A DNA stretch of 64,000 bases from CAXMST01 sp963700785. GTDB lineage: Bacteria > Actinomycetota > Thermoleophilia > Solirubrobacterales > 70-9. The stretch covers positions 1 through 64,000 of the forward strand of contig CAVOYZ010000005.1 in the NCBI GenBank assembly GCA_963700785.1, in the 5' to 3' direction. The notes beneath the pieces are model-generated. The model saw nothing but the letters and a program-made list of their open reading frames with translations, ran no database searches and was not told where the DNA came from. Both the position numbers and the translations under genes were made by a program. Positions 44,526 through 53,498 of the stretch are shown piece after piece (position 1 is the first letter of the stretch; each line of letters begins with the position of its first letter).

Positions 44526-45438
44526 ATGCTCTGCGCGGCGATCGATATCGGCTCGAACACGACCCGCGTACTGGTTGCCGAGCCGGACGGTGGGCAGCTT
44601 CGCAAGGTGATGGAGCAGCGCGCCTACACCAGGATCGGGCGCGACGCGAAGAGCGACGGCAACATCTCCGAGGAGAAGACGGCGGAGGTTGCCGACGTGG
44701 TCGCGACCCAGGTGCGGCTCGCGGACGAGCTCGGCGCAGAAGCGATCCGGGTGGTCGCGACCGCGGCGATCCGCGAGGCGAGCAACGGCGAGGAGGTCGC
44801 GGCGGAGATCGCGCGCGTGGCCGGCCTGCCGGTCGAGGTGCTCAGCGACCACGAGGAAGGCCGCCTGGCGTTCATCGGCGCGACCAAGACGCTCGGTCAC
44901 CCGGTCGAGGGTGATCTCGGCGTCGTCGACGTCGGCGGCGGGTCGTCGGAGGTGATCCTCGGCAGCGTCGCCGACGGCGTCACGGAGGTGCACTCGTTCA
45001 AGATCGGTTCCGGGATGCTCGCCGAGGAGTTCCTGCGGTCGGACCCGCCTGGGCCGGCTCGAGATCCGCGCGCTCCGCGACCGGATCTCGGACTTCTTCG
45101 AGGGCGTCGAGATCCGCCAGCCCGATCAGGCGGTTGCCGTCGGCGGCAGCGCGACCTCACTGCGCCGCCTGGTCGGCGCCGTGCTCGAGTACGAGACGCT
45201 GGAGCGCGGCGTGCGGGTGCTGACCGGCGACACCGCCGATGCCGTCGCAAAGAAGTTCGAGCTGGACTCCCGCAGGGTCGAGATCCTCCCCTCCGGCATC
45301 CTGCTGCTCGAGCAGATCTCCCAGATGCTCGGCCAGCCACTGCAGATCGGTAAGGGTGGGCTGCGCGAGGGGATCATCCTCGATCGCCTGCACGACAACG
45401 GCAAGGCGGGCGGCAAGGGCGGTTCGCTCGCTGCCTGA
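44526..45438 (+). CDS. ppx: Exopolyphosphatase / Ppx-GppA family (one frameshift)
   Basis: The protein starts MLCAAIDIGSNTTRVLVAEPDGG at ATG 44526 (44508/44511 are alternatives). The ASKHA ATP-like motifs are AIDIGSNTT and VVDVGGGSSEVILG; the middle Glu position is in ATAAIREASNGEEV. A one-base insertion near 45,048 breaks SDPP from LGRLEIRALRDRISDFF. The corrected 303 residues match short actinobacterial Ppx1 without the C-terminal HD domain. It hydrolyses polyP or pppGpp. It follows phoU by 190 bp. Confidence 0.9.
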
Positions 45439-45469
45439 GCGCTCGCTCCGGTCCTAGACTCGCGGGCCG

Positions 45470-45982
45470 ATGGCGAAGCCGGCCGAGATCGAGGGCCTCT
45501 CCTCGGAGATGGCCTTTGCCGAGGCCGCGGCGCTGGTCGTCGAGACACGCGCCGCGGAGCTGGTTCGGCACTCCGAGGGAGTGCTCGACACGGTCGCGAT
45601 CGAGGGTGTGCATGACATGCGGGTCGCCACCCGGCGGTTGCGGGCGGCGCTGGAGGTGTTCTCTGCCTGTCTCCCGAAGGCCCCCCGCAAGCGGGTGCTG
45701 AACGAGGTCAAGGAGGTCGCGGACGCGCTCGGGGAGCGCCGGGACCGCGATGTGGCGATCGCGACGCTCACGGGCATTGCCGAGTCGGTCCCGCGTCCCG
45801 ATCGGCGGGGGATCGGCTCCTTGATCGAGCGCTACCGGGCAGAGCAACTGGAGGCGAACGAGAGGCTTGCGCCGTACGTGACGCCGGAGCGGGTCGAGCG
45901 CATTGACGCCGCCGTGCGAGCGCTCGCCGCCGGGGCGCGGGCGGCGGTCGAGTCGAGCGACCGAAAGAGCGGCCCGGCTTGA
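45470..45982 (+). CDS. CHAD-domain protein (N-terminal half or separate gene)
   Basis: A 170-residue protein with a helical CHAD signature: EGVHDMRVATRRLRAALEVFSACLP, with conserved His and Arg/Lys residues that bind polyP. It then has EVKEVADALGERRDRDVAIATL. Its TGA (45980-45982) overlaps the TTG of the next CHAD frame (TTGA). CHAD proteins are polyP-associated. Whether this and the next are two small proteins, or one protein split by a base error, is not settled by the sequence: net length of the pair is not a multiple of three. Confidence 0.8.
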   Translation: MAKPAEIEGLSSEMAFAEAAALVVETRAAELVRHSEGVLDTVAIEGVHDMRVATRRLRAALEVFSACLPKAPRKRVLNEVKEVADALGERRDRDVAIATLTGIAESVPRPDRRGIGSLIERYRAEQLEANERLAPYVTPERVERIDAAVRALAAGARAAVESSDRKSGPA

Positions 45983-46533
45983 AGGCGAAGAAGATCAAGG
46001 GCACCGACCCCGCAGGCCCGCTGGGCGAGAACGCGGCGAGGACTGTCAAGGTCAGGCTAGGGGAGCTGCGAGGCTTCGTCCCGCGGGCCCTCGACCCGGA
46101 CGCGGTCACGGCTCAGCACGACATGAGGATCGCGGCCAAGCGCCTGCGCTACGTGCTCGAGGCAACGGGCTTCTGCTTCGGGCCGCCTGCCGAGGCCGCG
46201 CGTCGACGGGCCAAGCACCTGCAGGACCTGCTTGGCGAGATGCACGACGCCGACGTGATGCTGCCGCAACTCCGGGAGCATCGCCGGGAGATCCGGGAGC
46301 GGGATGCCGCCGCCGTCGTCGGTCTGGCCGGCGACGCGAGCGACCTCGATCCGGCCCTGGCCGGTCGCGCGCCCCACCGAACCGACTACCGCGGGCTCGA
46401 GGCGCTGGAGGTCTATCTCGTGGCGCGCCGCCGGCTCCTGTTCGAGCGTTTCCGTGAGACCTGGGACCGTGCCGAGGAGCGCGGCGTTTGGGGGGCGCTC
46501 GAGCGCTCGGCGAACCGGCTCCTGGACGACTAG
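45979..46533 (+). CDS. CHAD-domain protein (C-terminal half or separate gene)
   Basis: A 184-residue frame from TTG 45979: MKAKKIKGTDPAGPLGENAARTVKVRLGELRGF, then AQHDMRIAAKRLRYVLEATGFCFGPP and KHLQDLLGEMHDADVMLP. It is a second CHAD unit with the same His/Arg pattern as the upstream frame. It overlaps that frame by four bases and the stop of the convergent aquaporin gene by four. It lies beside ppx, consistent with polyP binding. Confidence 0.8.
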   Translation: MKAKKIKGTDPAGPLGENAARTVKVRLGELRGFVPRALDPDAVTAQHDMRIAAKRLRYVLEATGFCFGPPAEAARRRAKHLQDLLGEMHDADVMLPQLREHRREIRERDAAAVVGLAGDASDLDPALAGRAPHRTDYRGLEALEVYLVARRRLLFERFRETWDRAEERGVWGALERSANRLLDD

Positions 46534-47249
46534 GAGGGGCGCCGCGCCGTCGCTTGGGCTGACGGCTGCGCTCGGCCGGTAGCCGGCCCACGGATCAACT
46601 GGTAGGCGGCTGCACCGATCGTCGCCCCGACGATCGGTGCAGCGATATAGATCCAGAGGTCGGTGGACACCCCGCTGGCCAGGGCCGGCCCGATCGAGCG
46701 CGCCGGATTCATCGATGCTCCCGTCACCGGGCCCCCGAAGATCGCATCGAGCGCGACCGTTCCGCCGATCGCGAGCGCCGCGCCTGAGCCGACCGCGCGG
46801 GTGTCGGTCGCCACGGAGATGATCACGAACATCAGCAGGCCGGTGAGGATGACCTCGTAGACAAACGCCGAGCCGACGCCGACCGTGGGCACGGTTGCGC
46901 CGAGCCCCGCGGGCTTCGACGGCCAGATCGCCAGCAGGGCGAACGCGGCAGCGATCGCCCCGGCGAGCTGGGCGGCAATGTAGGAGCCTGCGTCGCGTAG
47001 CGGCAGGTGCCGGTTGAGCGTGAAGGCGATCGTCACCGCGGGGTTGATGTGCGCACCGGAGAGGTGGCCGGTCGCGTAGACCATGACCATGATCACCAGC
47101 CCAAAGGCGAGGGCAACCCCCGTTGTGCCCAGGGTGCCTCCGTAGACGGCATTGGTGACGATCGCTCCGCAGCCCGCGAAGACGAGGGCAAACGCCGCGA
47201 CCGCCTCGGCTGCGGCGCGGCGGGCGAGGTTAGGGCGCTTGTCAGCCAA
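46530..47249 (-). CDS. Aquaporin/MIP-family channel, AqpS-like candidate
   Basis: A 239-residue channel from TTG 47249, with two NPA motifs (SGAHINPAVT, Asn69; TGASMNPARS, Asn181) and six expected helices. Aligning the second NPA region with E. coli AqpZ places Ala169 where AqpZ has the water-selective His; Arg184 is kept. This suggests a wider aquaglyceroporin-type pore. The start overlaps the stop of arsC by eight bases (47242-47249). In ars operons of some alphaproteobacteria, AqpS exports arsenite; the same is likely here but is inferred. Confidence 0.88.
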   Translation of the reverse strand: MADKRPNLARRAAAEAVAAFALVFAGCGAIVTNAVYGGTLGTTGVALAFGLVIMVMVYATGHLSGAHINPAVTIAFTLNRHLPLRDAGSYIAAQLAGAIAAAFALLAIWPSKPAGLGATVPTVGVGSAFVYEVILTGLLMFVIISVATDTRAVGSGAALAIGGTVALDAIFGGPVTGASMNPARSIGPALASGVSTDLWIYIAAPIVGATIGAAAYQLIRGPATGRAQPSAQATARRPS

Positions 47250-47655
47250 CCAGGCTCTCGATCAGCTCCCGGACCCGCGACTCGATCTCGTCGCGGATCT
47301 CGCGGACGGTCTCGAGGTCACGGCCGGCTGGATCAGCCAGCTCCCAGTCCTCGTAGCGCTTGCCGGGGTGGACCTGGCAGGCGTCCCCACATCCCATCGT
47401 GACCACGACGTCCGCCTCAGCGATGAGCTCGTCGCTGAGCCCCCTGGGGGACTCGGTCGAGATGTCGATCCCCAGCTCGGCCATCGCGGCGACGACGACT
47501 GGATTGAGATCGTCAGCGGGTTCGCTGCCGGACGAGTGAACCCGCACCCGTCCCTCACCGATCCGGTCCAGGAAGCCGGCCGCCATCTGGCTCCGACCCG
47601 CGTTGTGCACGCAGACGAACAACACCGACGGGCGCTTGACAGGATCGACGTTCAT
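47242..47655 (-). CDS. arsC: Arsenate reductase (LMW-phosphatase-like ArsC)
   Basis: A 137-residue protein from ATG 47655. The catalytic P loop CVHNAGRSQMAAG (Cys15 to Arg21, CX5R) and the reduction pair region VTMGCGDACQVHPGKRYEDW (two Cys) define the thioredoxin- or mycoredoxin-type ArsC. It reduces arsenate to arsenite, which must then leave the cell; the next gene encodes a wide-pore aquaporin, overlapping by eight bases. It diverges from arsR. Confidence 0.93.
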   Translation of the reverse strand: MNVDPVKRPSVLFVCVHNAGRSQMAAGFLDRIGEGRVRVHSSGSEPADDLNPVVVAAMAELGIDISTESPRGLSDELIAEADVVVTMGCGDACQVHPGKRYEDWELADPAGRDLETVREIRDEIESRVRELIESLVG

Positions 47656-47669
47656 CGATGCATTTGTAT

Positions 47670-47687
47670 CATCGATGGTGATCGATG
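47670..47687. promoter_or_regulatory. ArsR operator candidate
   Basis: CATCGATGGTGATCGATG is a perfect inverted repeat (7-bp arms, GGTG centre) in the 45-bp gap between divergent arsC and arsR. A third ATCGATG lies at 47654-47660, overlapping the arsC start. Divergent placement allows one ArsR site to repress both units. Binding is inferred. Confidence 0.6.
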
Positions 47688-47700
47688 TACCCTCGGCTGC

Positions 47701-48045
47701 GTGAGCGGCACAGCCAACGCCCCCGAGACCCCGATCGAGCTCAGCTGTCGTCCACTGTCGGGCGCCGCCCTCGATCGAGACGAGGCTGAGCGCCTGGCCC
47801 GGACGCTGAAGGCGGTGGCCGATCCTGTCCGACTGCGGATTCTCAGCCTGCTCCAGGCTCAGTCCGATGGGGAGGCATGCGTCTGCCACCTGACCGGGCC
47901 GCTCGGGTTGAGCCAATCGACCGTCAGCCACCACCTCAAGGTGCTCTCCGCGGCCGGGCTGCTGGTTCGCGAGCAGCGGGGGACCTGGGCGCACTACCGG
48001 GTCGATGCCGGCACCCTGGCCGCGATCGGCGACTTGCTTCGCTGA
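47701..48045 (+). CDS. arsR: ArsR-family metalloregulator
   Basis: A 114-residue winged-helix repressor from GTG 47701. The DNA-binding core is DPVRLRILSLLQ ... LSQSTVSHHLKVLSAAGLL. The arsenite-binding pair Cys60 and Cys62 (EACVCHL) sits in the recognition-helix-adjacent ELCVCDL position of ArsR; a further Cys16 lies in the N-terminal arm (LSCRP). On As(III) binding it should release DNA and allow arsC/aquaporin expression. It diverges from arsC across 45 bp. Confidence 0.92.
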   Translation: MSGTANAPETPIELSCRPLSGAALDRDEAERLARTLKAVADPVRLRILSLLQAQSDGEACVCHLTGPLGLSQSTVSHHLKVLSAAGLLVREQRGTWAHYRVDAGTLAAIGDLLR

Positions 48046-48155
48046 ACGTCGGCTCCGGGGGCGCGGTCCACAGCGGGAGCCCATACCGCGCTGCGCCCGC
48101 AGGCGCGAGTGGATAGTGTCGCGGTCCGCCGCAGGGCTCGAGGCTGCGATTTCCG

Positions 48156-49595
48156 ATGGCAGAGACCGACGAACAGACTGAGGACAAGCCCGACGACAAG
48201 GCTGCGGGCGCCGGCAAGCCGCCCCGGCACTGGCTACCGACTGCGCTCGTCGTAGTCGCCACGCTGATCGCTGTGATCGCCGTCTTCGCCATCTGGGCGC
48301 AGCGGCAGCTGCTCGAGACCGACAGTTGGGTCGACACCAGCACCGAGCTGCTCGAAAACCAGGACATCCGCGACGCGGTGTCGACGTATCTCGTCGACGA
48401 GCTCTACGCGAGCGTCAACGTCGAGCGCGAGATACGCCAGCAGCTGCCCCCCGAGCTCAAGGTGCTCGCCAACCCGGCCGCCGGAGCAGTGCGACAGGTT
48501 GCTGACCAAATCGCCGACCGGGCGCTGGAGACGCCGCCGGTGCAGACCGCCTGGGAGGAGGCCAACCGCACCGCCCACGAGCTCTTCATCGAGGTGATCG
48601 AGGGCGGCGGCGACAACCTCTCAACGACGGGCGGAGTGGTCACTCTCGATCTAGGGGCGATCCTCGGGCAGGTCGCCGACCAGATCGGCCTGCCGGGTGA
48701 TCTAGCCAGCAAGCTGCCGCCCGACATCGCCCAGCTCGAGATCCTGCGCTCGGATGAGCTCAAGGAGGCCCAGGACGCAGCCGACCTGCTGAAGACGCTG
48801 GCCTGGGTTCTGACCGCGCTGACGCTCGGCCTGTATGCGCTCGCCGTCTACCTCGCGCGCGGTCGCCGTCGCGAGGTGTTGCGCTCGGTCGGTTTCGGCT
48901 TCGGCGCCGCCGGCCTGACCGTCCTCTTCCTGCACGGCGTCGCCGGCAACGCGGTCGTCGATTCGCTGACGACCACGGCCTCGACCCAGCCGGCTACCCA
49001 GGCGGTCTGGGACATCGGCACCTCGCTGCTGACGACGACCGCCGGGGCGATGATCATCTACGGCATCGCGATCGTGCTCGCCGCCTGGCTCGCCGGCCCG
49101 ACCGGCCCCGCGACCGCCATCCGCCGGGTCCTGGCCCCCTATCTTCGCCAGCCGCGGATCGCCTACGCCGGGCTCGCCGTGCTCCTCGTGCTGCTCTTCT
49201 GGTGGTCGCCGACGGCGGGGTTCGAGCGGCTGGTGCCCTCGCTGATCCTGATCGGCCTGCTGGCCCTGGGCACGGAGATGCTGCGCCGGCAGACTGAGGT
49301 TGAGTTCCCCGACCGGGTGACGACCTTCTCGGCAGCGGGCATGGCGCAGACGATGGCGGGGCAGACCCGCGATTCGATAAGCCGCCGGGTTCGCGCCAGG
49401 ACCGAGAGCCGGGAGAGTGAGGCCGCGTCCTCGCGCGTCGATGCGCTGGAGCGGATCGGCCGCCTGCGCGACTCCGGCGTGCTCTCCGAGGAGGAGTTCC
49501 AGGCCGAGAAGGGACGGCTGCTCGGCTCCACCGTGGAACCGGAGACGGCCGAGCAGGTGACCAAGCAGGTGGAACCCGAGGAGGGGAGCGAGTAG
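48156..49595 (+). CDS. Multi-pass membrane protein with C-terminal SHOCT domain
   Basis: A 479-residue protein from ATG 48156. An acidic N-terminus precedes one transmembrane helix (LPTALVVVATLIAVIAVFAIWA), a long extracytoplasmic domain (about 60-205), then four helices (about 210-350), and a cytoplasmic tail with a SHOCT motif (LERIGRLRDSGVLSEEEFQAEKGRLL). Family function is unknown; SHOCT is a common oligomerisation module. It is the first gene of a rightward run that also includes a DUF2252 gene and ppk1. Confidence 0.8.
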   Translation: MAETDEQTEDKPDDKAAGAGKPPRHWLPTALVVVATLIAVIAVFAIWAQRQLLETDSWVDTSTELLENQDIRDAVSTYLVDELYASVNVEREIRQQLPPELKVLANPAAGAVRQVADQIADRALETPPVQTAWEEANRTAHELFIEVIEGGGDNLSTTGGVVTLDLGAILGQVADQIGLPGDLASKLPPDIAQLEILRSDELKEAQDAADLLKTLAWVLTALTLGLYALAVYLARGRRREVLRSVGFGFGAAGLTVLFLHGVAGNAVVDSLTTTASTQPATQAVWDIGTSLLTTTAGAMIIYGIAIVLAAWLAGPTGPATAIRRVLAPYLRQPRIAYAGLAVLLVLLFWWSPTAGFERLVPSLILIGLLALGTEMLRRQTEVEFPDRVTTFSAAGMAQTMAGQTRDSISRRVRARTESRESEAASSRVDALERIGRLRDSGVLSEEEFQAEKGRLLGSTVEPETAEQVTKQVEPEEGSE

Positions 49596-49663
49596 ATGAA
49601 AGCCTCTAGCCACGGTTTTCCTCGGCAAGCTGCTCTAGTGGCGTTGCGGGATCGGACGCGCTG

Positions 49664-51109
49664 ATGGCAGAGGCGGCCACCGACCTACAGGCCGGGTTCC
49701 GGCTCCCGGTGGCGGAACGCGAGGAGCTCGGGCGCTCGCTTCGCAAGACCGCCCCGCGATCGTCCCACGGCGACTGGAGCCCGGCCCCCGACCGACCCGA
49801 CCCGGTGGCCCTGCTCACCGCGCAGGACGCCGACCGGATCGACTTCCTGGTCCCGATCCGCCACCAGCGGATGGGCGAGTCGGCCTTCGCCTTCTACCGG
49901 GGTACCGCGGCGATCATGGCCGGCGATCTGGCGGGAACTCCGGAGACGGGGCTGCGGGCGCAGATCTGCGGCGATGCCCACCTCTCCAACTTCGGCGGGT
50001 TCGCCTCGCCGGAGCGCGCTCTGCTGTTCGACGTCAACGACTTCGATGAGACCGCGATCGGGCCCTGGGAGTGGGATCTGAAGCGGTTGGCCGCGAGCCT
50101 GGTGCTGGCGGCCCGCAGCCTCGGGCTGAGCCCGAAGAAGGCGCGGGCCGTGTGCAGCGCGGGAACCGACCACTACCGGGCGGCGATGCGCGAGTTCTCC
50201 GGGATGGGCAACCTCGAGTTCTGGTACGACCGGATCGACGCCGACGATGTTCGCGCACTGATCACGAGGAAGAGGCAGGCGAAGCGCTTCGAGAAGGGCG
50301 AGCGCAAGGCGCGGCAGCGCACCAGCCTGCGCAGCTTCCAGAAGCTTGCCGAGGTAGTGGACGGGAAGCCGCGAATCCGCTCCGATCCGCCGCTGCTGGT
50401 GCCGCTCCGGGAGCTCGAGGGAGACCTCCCGGAAAAGTGGCAGGAGCGGGTGGTTGGGGCCTATGACGCGTATCTGTCAACGCTGCCCGAGCGGACGCAG
50501 GTTTTGCTCCAGCGATACGAGATGGTCGATATCGCGCTCAAGGTCGTCGGCGTCGGCAGCGTCGGCACGCGCTGCCTGGCGACGCTGCTGATCGGCCGCG
50601 ACCAGGGGGACCCGCTCTTCCTCCAGATCAAGGAGGCCGGCGCCTCGGCGCTCGAGCCCGAGCTCGGGCCGAGCGCCTATGAGAACGCCGGTCGTCGCGT
50701 GGTCGAGGGACAGCAGCTCATGCAGGCCTTCAGCGACATCATGCTCGGCTGGTCCAGCGTCGCCGCCGCCCCGCGCTCCGGCCCCTTCCGGGCGGGTGGC
50801 CGCGACTACTACTGGCGGCAGCTCAAGGACATGAAGGGCTCGGCGGACATCGCGACCATGGACGCTGCCGTGCTCGACGGATACGCTCGTCTCTGCGGAT
50901 GGACGCTTGCCCGGGCGCACGCACGCTCCGCCGACGCTGTGGCGATCGCCGCCTACCTCGGCAAGGGCGGGGTGTTCGTCGACGCGATCACCCGATTCGG
51001 CGAGGCCTACGCCGATCAGGCCGAGGCGGACTACGACCGGTTCGCCGACGCGCTCAAGTCCGGCGCGCTCGAGAGCGAGGCACCGGCGGACTCGCCGGTG
51101 CGGCACTAG
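49664..51109 (+). CDS. DUF2252 kinase-like-fold protein
   Basis: A 481-residue soluble protein from ATG 49664. It resembles the protein kinase-like fold: ICGDAHLSNFGGF (residues 101-113) is like the HGDxHxxN catalytic loop and DVNDFDET (123-130) like the metal-binding DFD. Whether it phosphorylates anything is unknown. It ends 160 bp before ppk1, on the same strand. Neighbouring polyP genes make a phosphate-related role plausible but unproved. Confidence 0.85.
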   Translation: MAEAATDLQAGFRLPVAEREELGRSLRKTAPRSSHGDWSPAPDRPDPVALLTAQDADRIDFLVPIRHQRMGESAFAFYRGTAAIMAGDLAGTPETGLRAQICGDAHLSNFGGFASPERALLFDVNDFDETAIGPWEWDLKRLAASLVLAARSLGLSPKKARAVCSAGTDHYRAAMREFSGMGNLEFWYDRIDADDVRALITRKRQAKRFEKGERKARQRTSLRSFQKLAEVVDGKPRIRSDPPLLVPLRELEGDLPEKWQERVVGAYDAYLSTLPERTQVLLQRYEMVDIALKVVGVGSVGTRCLATLLIGRDQGDPLFLQIKEAGASALEPELGPSAYENAGRRVVEGQQLMQAFSDIMLGWSSVAAAPRSGPFRAGGRDYYWRQLKDMKGSADIATMDAAVLDGYARLCGWTLARAHARSADAVAIAAYLGKGGVFVDAITRFGEAYADQAEADYDRFADALKSGALESEAPADSPVRH

Positions 51110-51152
51110 CCGCCTCGTCCCCACGCCGGCTGCCCGCCAGATCCGGGCTTTC

Positions 51153-51202
51153 CACGGAGTTCGGGCAGCCTGGTTGATGCAAGTATTCGACGGAACTCCG
51201 TG
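51153..51202. promoter_or_regulatory. Inverted repeat upstream of ppk1
   Basis: CACGGAGTTC (51153-51162) and GAACTCCGTG (51193-51202) are perfect complementary 10-mers with a 30-base spacer, 68 bp before the ppk1 start. It may be a terminator of the DUF2252 gene, an RNA hairpin or a paired operator. No T-tract. Confidence 0.4.
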
Positions 51203-51269
51203 AACGAGAGCCTGCCTCGCGACACTTGTGGCTGAAGCCCCGTCGCATCGGCTCTAGGATGAGGCTGCT

Positions 51270-53459
51270 GTGGAAATGAGTCCCGATGAGGTGGTGACCG
51301 AGGACGGCGACGTGGTCGCCGTCCCCGTTCTTGGCGGCGACGTCTCGGTCAGCGCTGCCGACAACTCGATCGACCTCTCGGATCCGTCCTTCTACTTCAA
51401 CCGCCAGGTGTCGTGGATGGATTTCAACGACCGCGTCCTCCAGCTCGTCGAGAACCCCGGTCTGCCGTTGCTGGAGCGGGTCAAGTTCTGCGCGATAACT
51501 GAGAGCAACCTGGACGAGTTCTTCATGGTCCGGGTCGCGGGCCTGCACGACCAGGTCGCCGCTGCACTGGATGGACGAGGCGCCGACGGCATGACCGCGT
51601 CCGAGCAGATCGATGCGGTCCGAGAGAAGGTGATCGGGCAGCGCGCCCGGCTCGACGCCAGCTTCGACGGTGAGCTGCGACCGGCCCTCGCCGAGTACGG
51701 GATCCGGATCATCACCTACGCGGAGGCGTCCGCGGACGACAGGCGTGAGCTCGATCATCTCTTCAGCAAGCAGGTGTTCCCGGCTCTGACCCCGCTGGTG
51801 CTCGGCATGGGCCGCCCGTTTCCGTATATCTCGAATCTCTCGCTGAGCCTGCTGGTCGTTCTCAAGGACCCCGAGCAGGAAGGGGAGATCCTCGCCCGGG
51901 TGAAGGTTCCGAAGGAGCTGCTGAGGCGCTTCATCCCGCTGTCCGACGGGACCAGCTTCGTCGCGCTCGAGGAGGTCATCGCCCGCAATCTCGGCGCCCT
52001 CTTCCCGGGGATGGAGATCGTCGATCACGCGCTGTTCCGGGTTACCAGGGACAACGACTACGACGTCTCCGACGAGGCCGACGACGTCCGCCAGGCCGTC
52101 GAGGACGAGATCCGCCGCCGCCGCTTCGGCGAGATCGTCAGGCTCGAGATCGTCAACGGCCTCGAGCCGCGTCAGCGCGACCGCCTGGTCAGCTCGCTCG
52201 GGATCGAGGATCGTCAGGTCTACGAGGTCGACGGCATGCTTGGCATGGACGATCTCTGGGACATCGTCGCGATCCCCGGCTTCCCGGAGCTGCGCGACAG
52301 GCCGTTCTCCGGCGTGACCCAGGCCCGGCTGCAGGGCGAGGACGACGAGCAGCCCGACATCATGGCGGCGATGCGGGAGGGCGACATCCTCGTCCACCAC
52401 CCCTACGACGCTTTCTCGACCTCGGTCGAGGCGTTCATCAACCAGGCGACCAACGACCCGGACGTCTTGGCGATCAAGCAGACCGTCTACCGGACCAGCG
52501 CCGACTCGCCCCTGATTCGATCGCTGATCGATGCGTCGGAGCAGGGCAAGCAGGCGGTCTGCATGGTGGAGCTCAAGGCGCGCTTCGACGAGCAGGCGAA
52601 CATCACCTGGGCGAAGCGGTTGGAGCAGTCCGGGGTGCACGTCGTCTACGGGATCCCGGCGCTGAAGACCCATGCCAAGTGCGCGCTGGTCGCACGTCGC
52701 GAGGGCGACGGCGTCCGCCACTACGCCCACATCGGGACCGGCAACTACAACGCCAAGACCGCGAAGCTCTACACCGATGTCGGCATCTTCACCACCGATC
52801 CCGACATCTGCTCCGACATCGCCGAGATGTTCAACTACCTGACCGGCTACGCCCGTCCCCGGCGCTACCGCAAGGCGCTGGTCGCGCCCCACAACATCGC
52901 CGACGGGCTGCTCGAGGAGATCGATCGCACGATCGCCTCGCACAGTCGATCGAGCCCGGCGCGGATCCGGTTGAAGATGAACGCGCTGCTCGATCCGCCG
53001 ATCATCAGGGGGCTCTACCGCGCCTCGCAGGCGGGTGTGCCGGTCGAGCTCAACGTGCGCGGAATCTGCGCGCTGCGCCCCGGCGTCCCGGGGGTGAGCG
53101 AGAACATCACCGTGGTCTCCGTGCTCGGCCGGTTTCTCGAGCACTCGCGGATCTACGCGTTCGAGCGTGGCGAGGAGCAGCGGGTCTACATCGGCTCGGC
53201 CGACCTGATGCCGCGCAACCTCTACAACCGGGTCGAGCTGCTGGCGCCGGTCGAGGACGAGACGATTCGGGCGGAGCTGCTCGAGGTGCTCGACAGCAGC
53301 CTCGCCGCTCAGGTCGGAGCCTGGGACCTCGACGCCGGCGGCCACTGGACGCCGCGTGAAGTCCCGGCCGACAGTCCGAGGGACGTCCAGCTCGAGCTGA
53401 TCGAGCGCTACGAGGCCCAGGCCGCGGAGCTTCCGGCGCTACTCGGAACCAACGCCTGA
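51270..53459 (+). CDS. ppk1: Polyphosphate kinase 1
   Basis: A 729-residue enzyme from GTG 51270 (an ATG at 51276 is also possible). It has the PPK1 N-terminal start FNRQVSWMDFNDRVLQLVE, and the PLD-like catalytic His468 in THAKCALVARR (E. coli His435), followed by YAHIGTGNYN, and a second His in FLEHSRIYAF (E. coli His592). Full length. It builds polyP from ATP and lies in the same region as ppx and the CHAD genes. Confidence 0.97.
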   Translation: MEMSPDEVVTEDGDVVAVPVLGGDVSVSAADNSIDLSDPSFYFNRQVSWMDFNDRVLQLVENPGLPLLERVKFCAITESNLDEFFMVRVAGLHDQVAAALDGRGADGMTASEQIDAVREKVIGQRARLDASFDGELRPALAEYGIRIITYAEASADDRRELDHLFSKQVFPALTPLVLGMGRPFPYISNLSLSLLVVLKDPEQEGEILARVKVPKELLRRFIPLSDGTSFVALEEVIARNLGALFPGMEIVDHALFRVTRDNDYDVSDEADDVRQAVEDEIRRRRFGEIVRLEIVNGLEPRQRDRLVSSLGIEDRQVYEVDGMLGMDDLWDIVAIPGFPELRDRPFSGVTQARLQGEDDEQPDIMAAMREGDILVHHPYDAFSTSVEAFINQATNDPDVLAIKQTVYRTSADSPLIRSLIDASEQGKQAVCMVELKARFDEQANITWAKRLEQSGVHVVYGIPALKTHAKCALVARREGDGVRHYAHIGTGNYNAKTAKLYTDVGIFTTDPDICSDIAEMFNYLTGYARPRRYRKALVAPHNIADGLLEEIDRTIASHSRSSPARIRLKMNALLDPPIIRGLYRASQAGVPVELNVRGICALRPGVPGVSENITVVSVLGRFLEHSRIYAFERGEEQRVYIGSADLMPRNLYNRVELLAPVEDETIRAELLEVLDSSLAAQVGAWDLDAGGHWTPREVPADSPRDVQLELIERYEAQAAELPALLGTNA

Positions 53460-53498
53460 ACCGGCCGACGGAGCCCGGTCGGCATACTGCAGCCACCG

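Noticed and set aside
44337..44993. Minus-strand gene opposite ppx start
   Set aside because: Its frame is the complement of a conserved Ppx N-terminus and has no motif.
51054..53345. Long open minus-strand frame opposite ppk1
   Set aside because: Antisense to a full-length PPK1 with catalytic motifs; no conserved features of its own.
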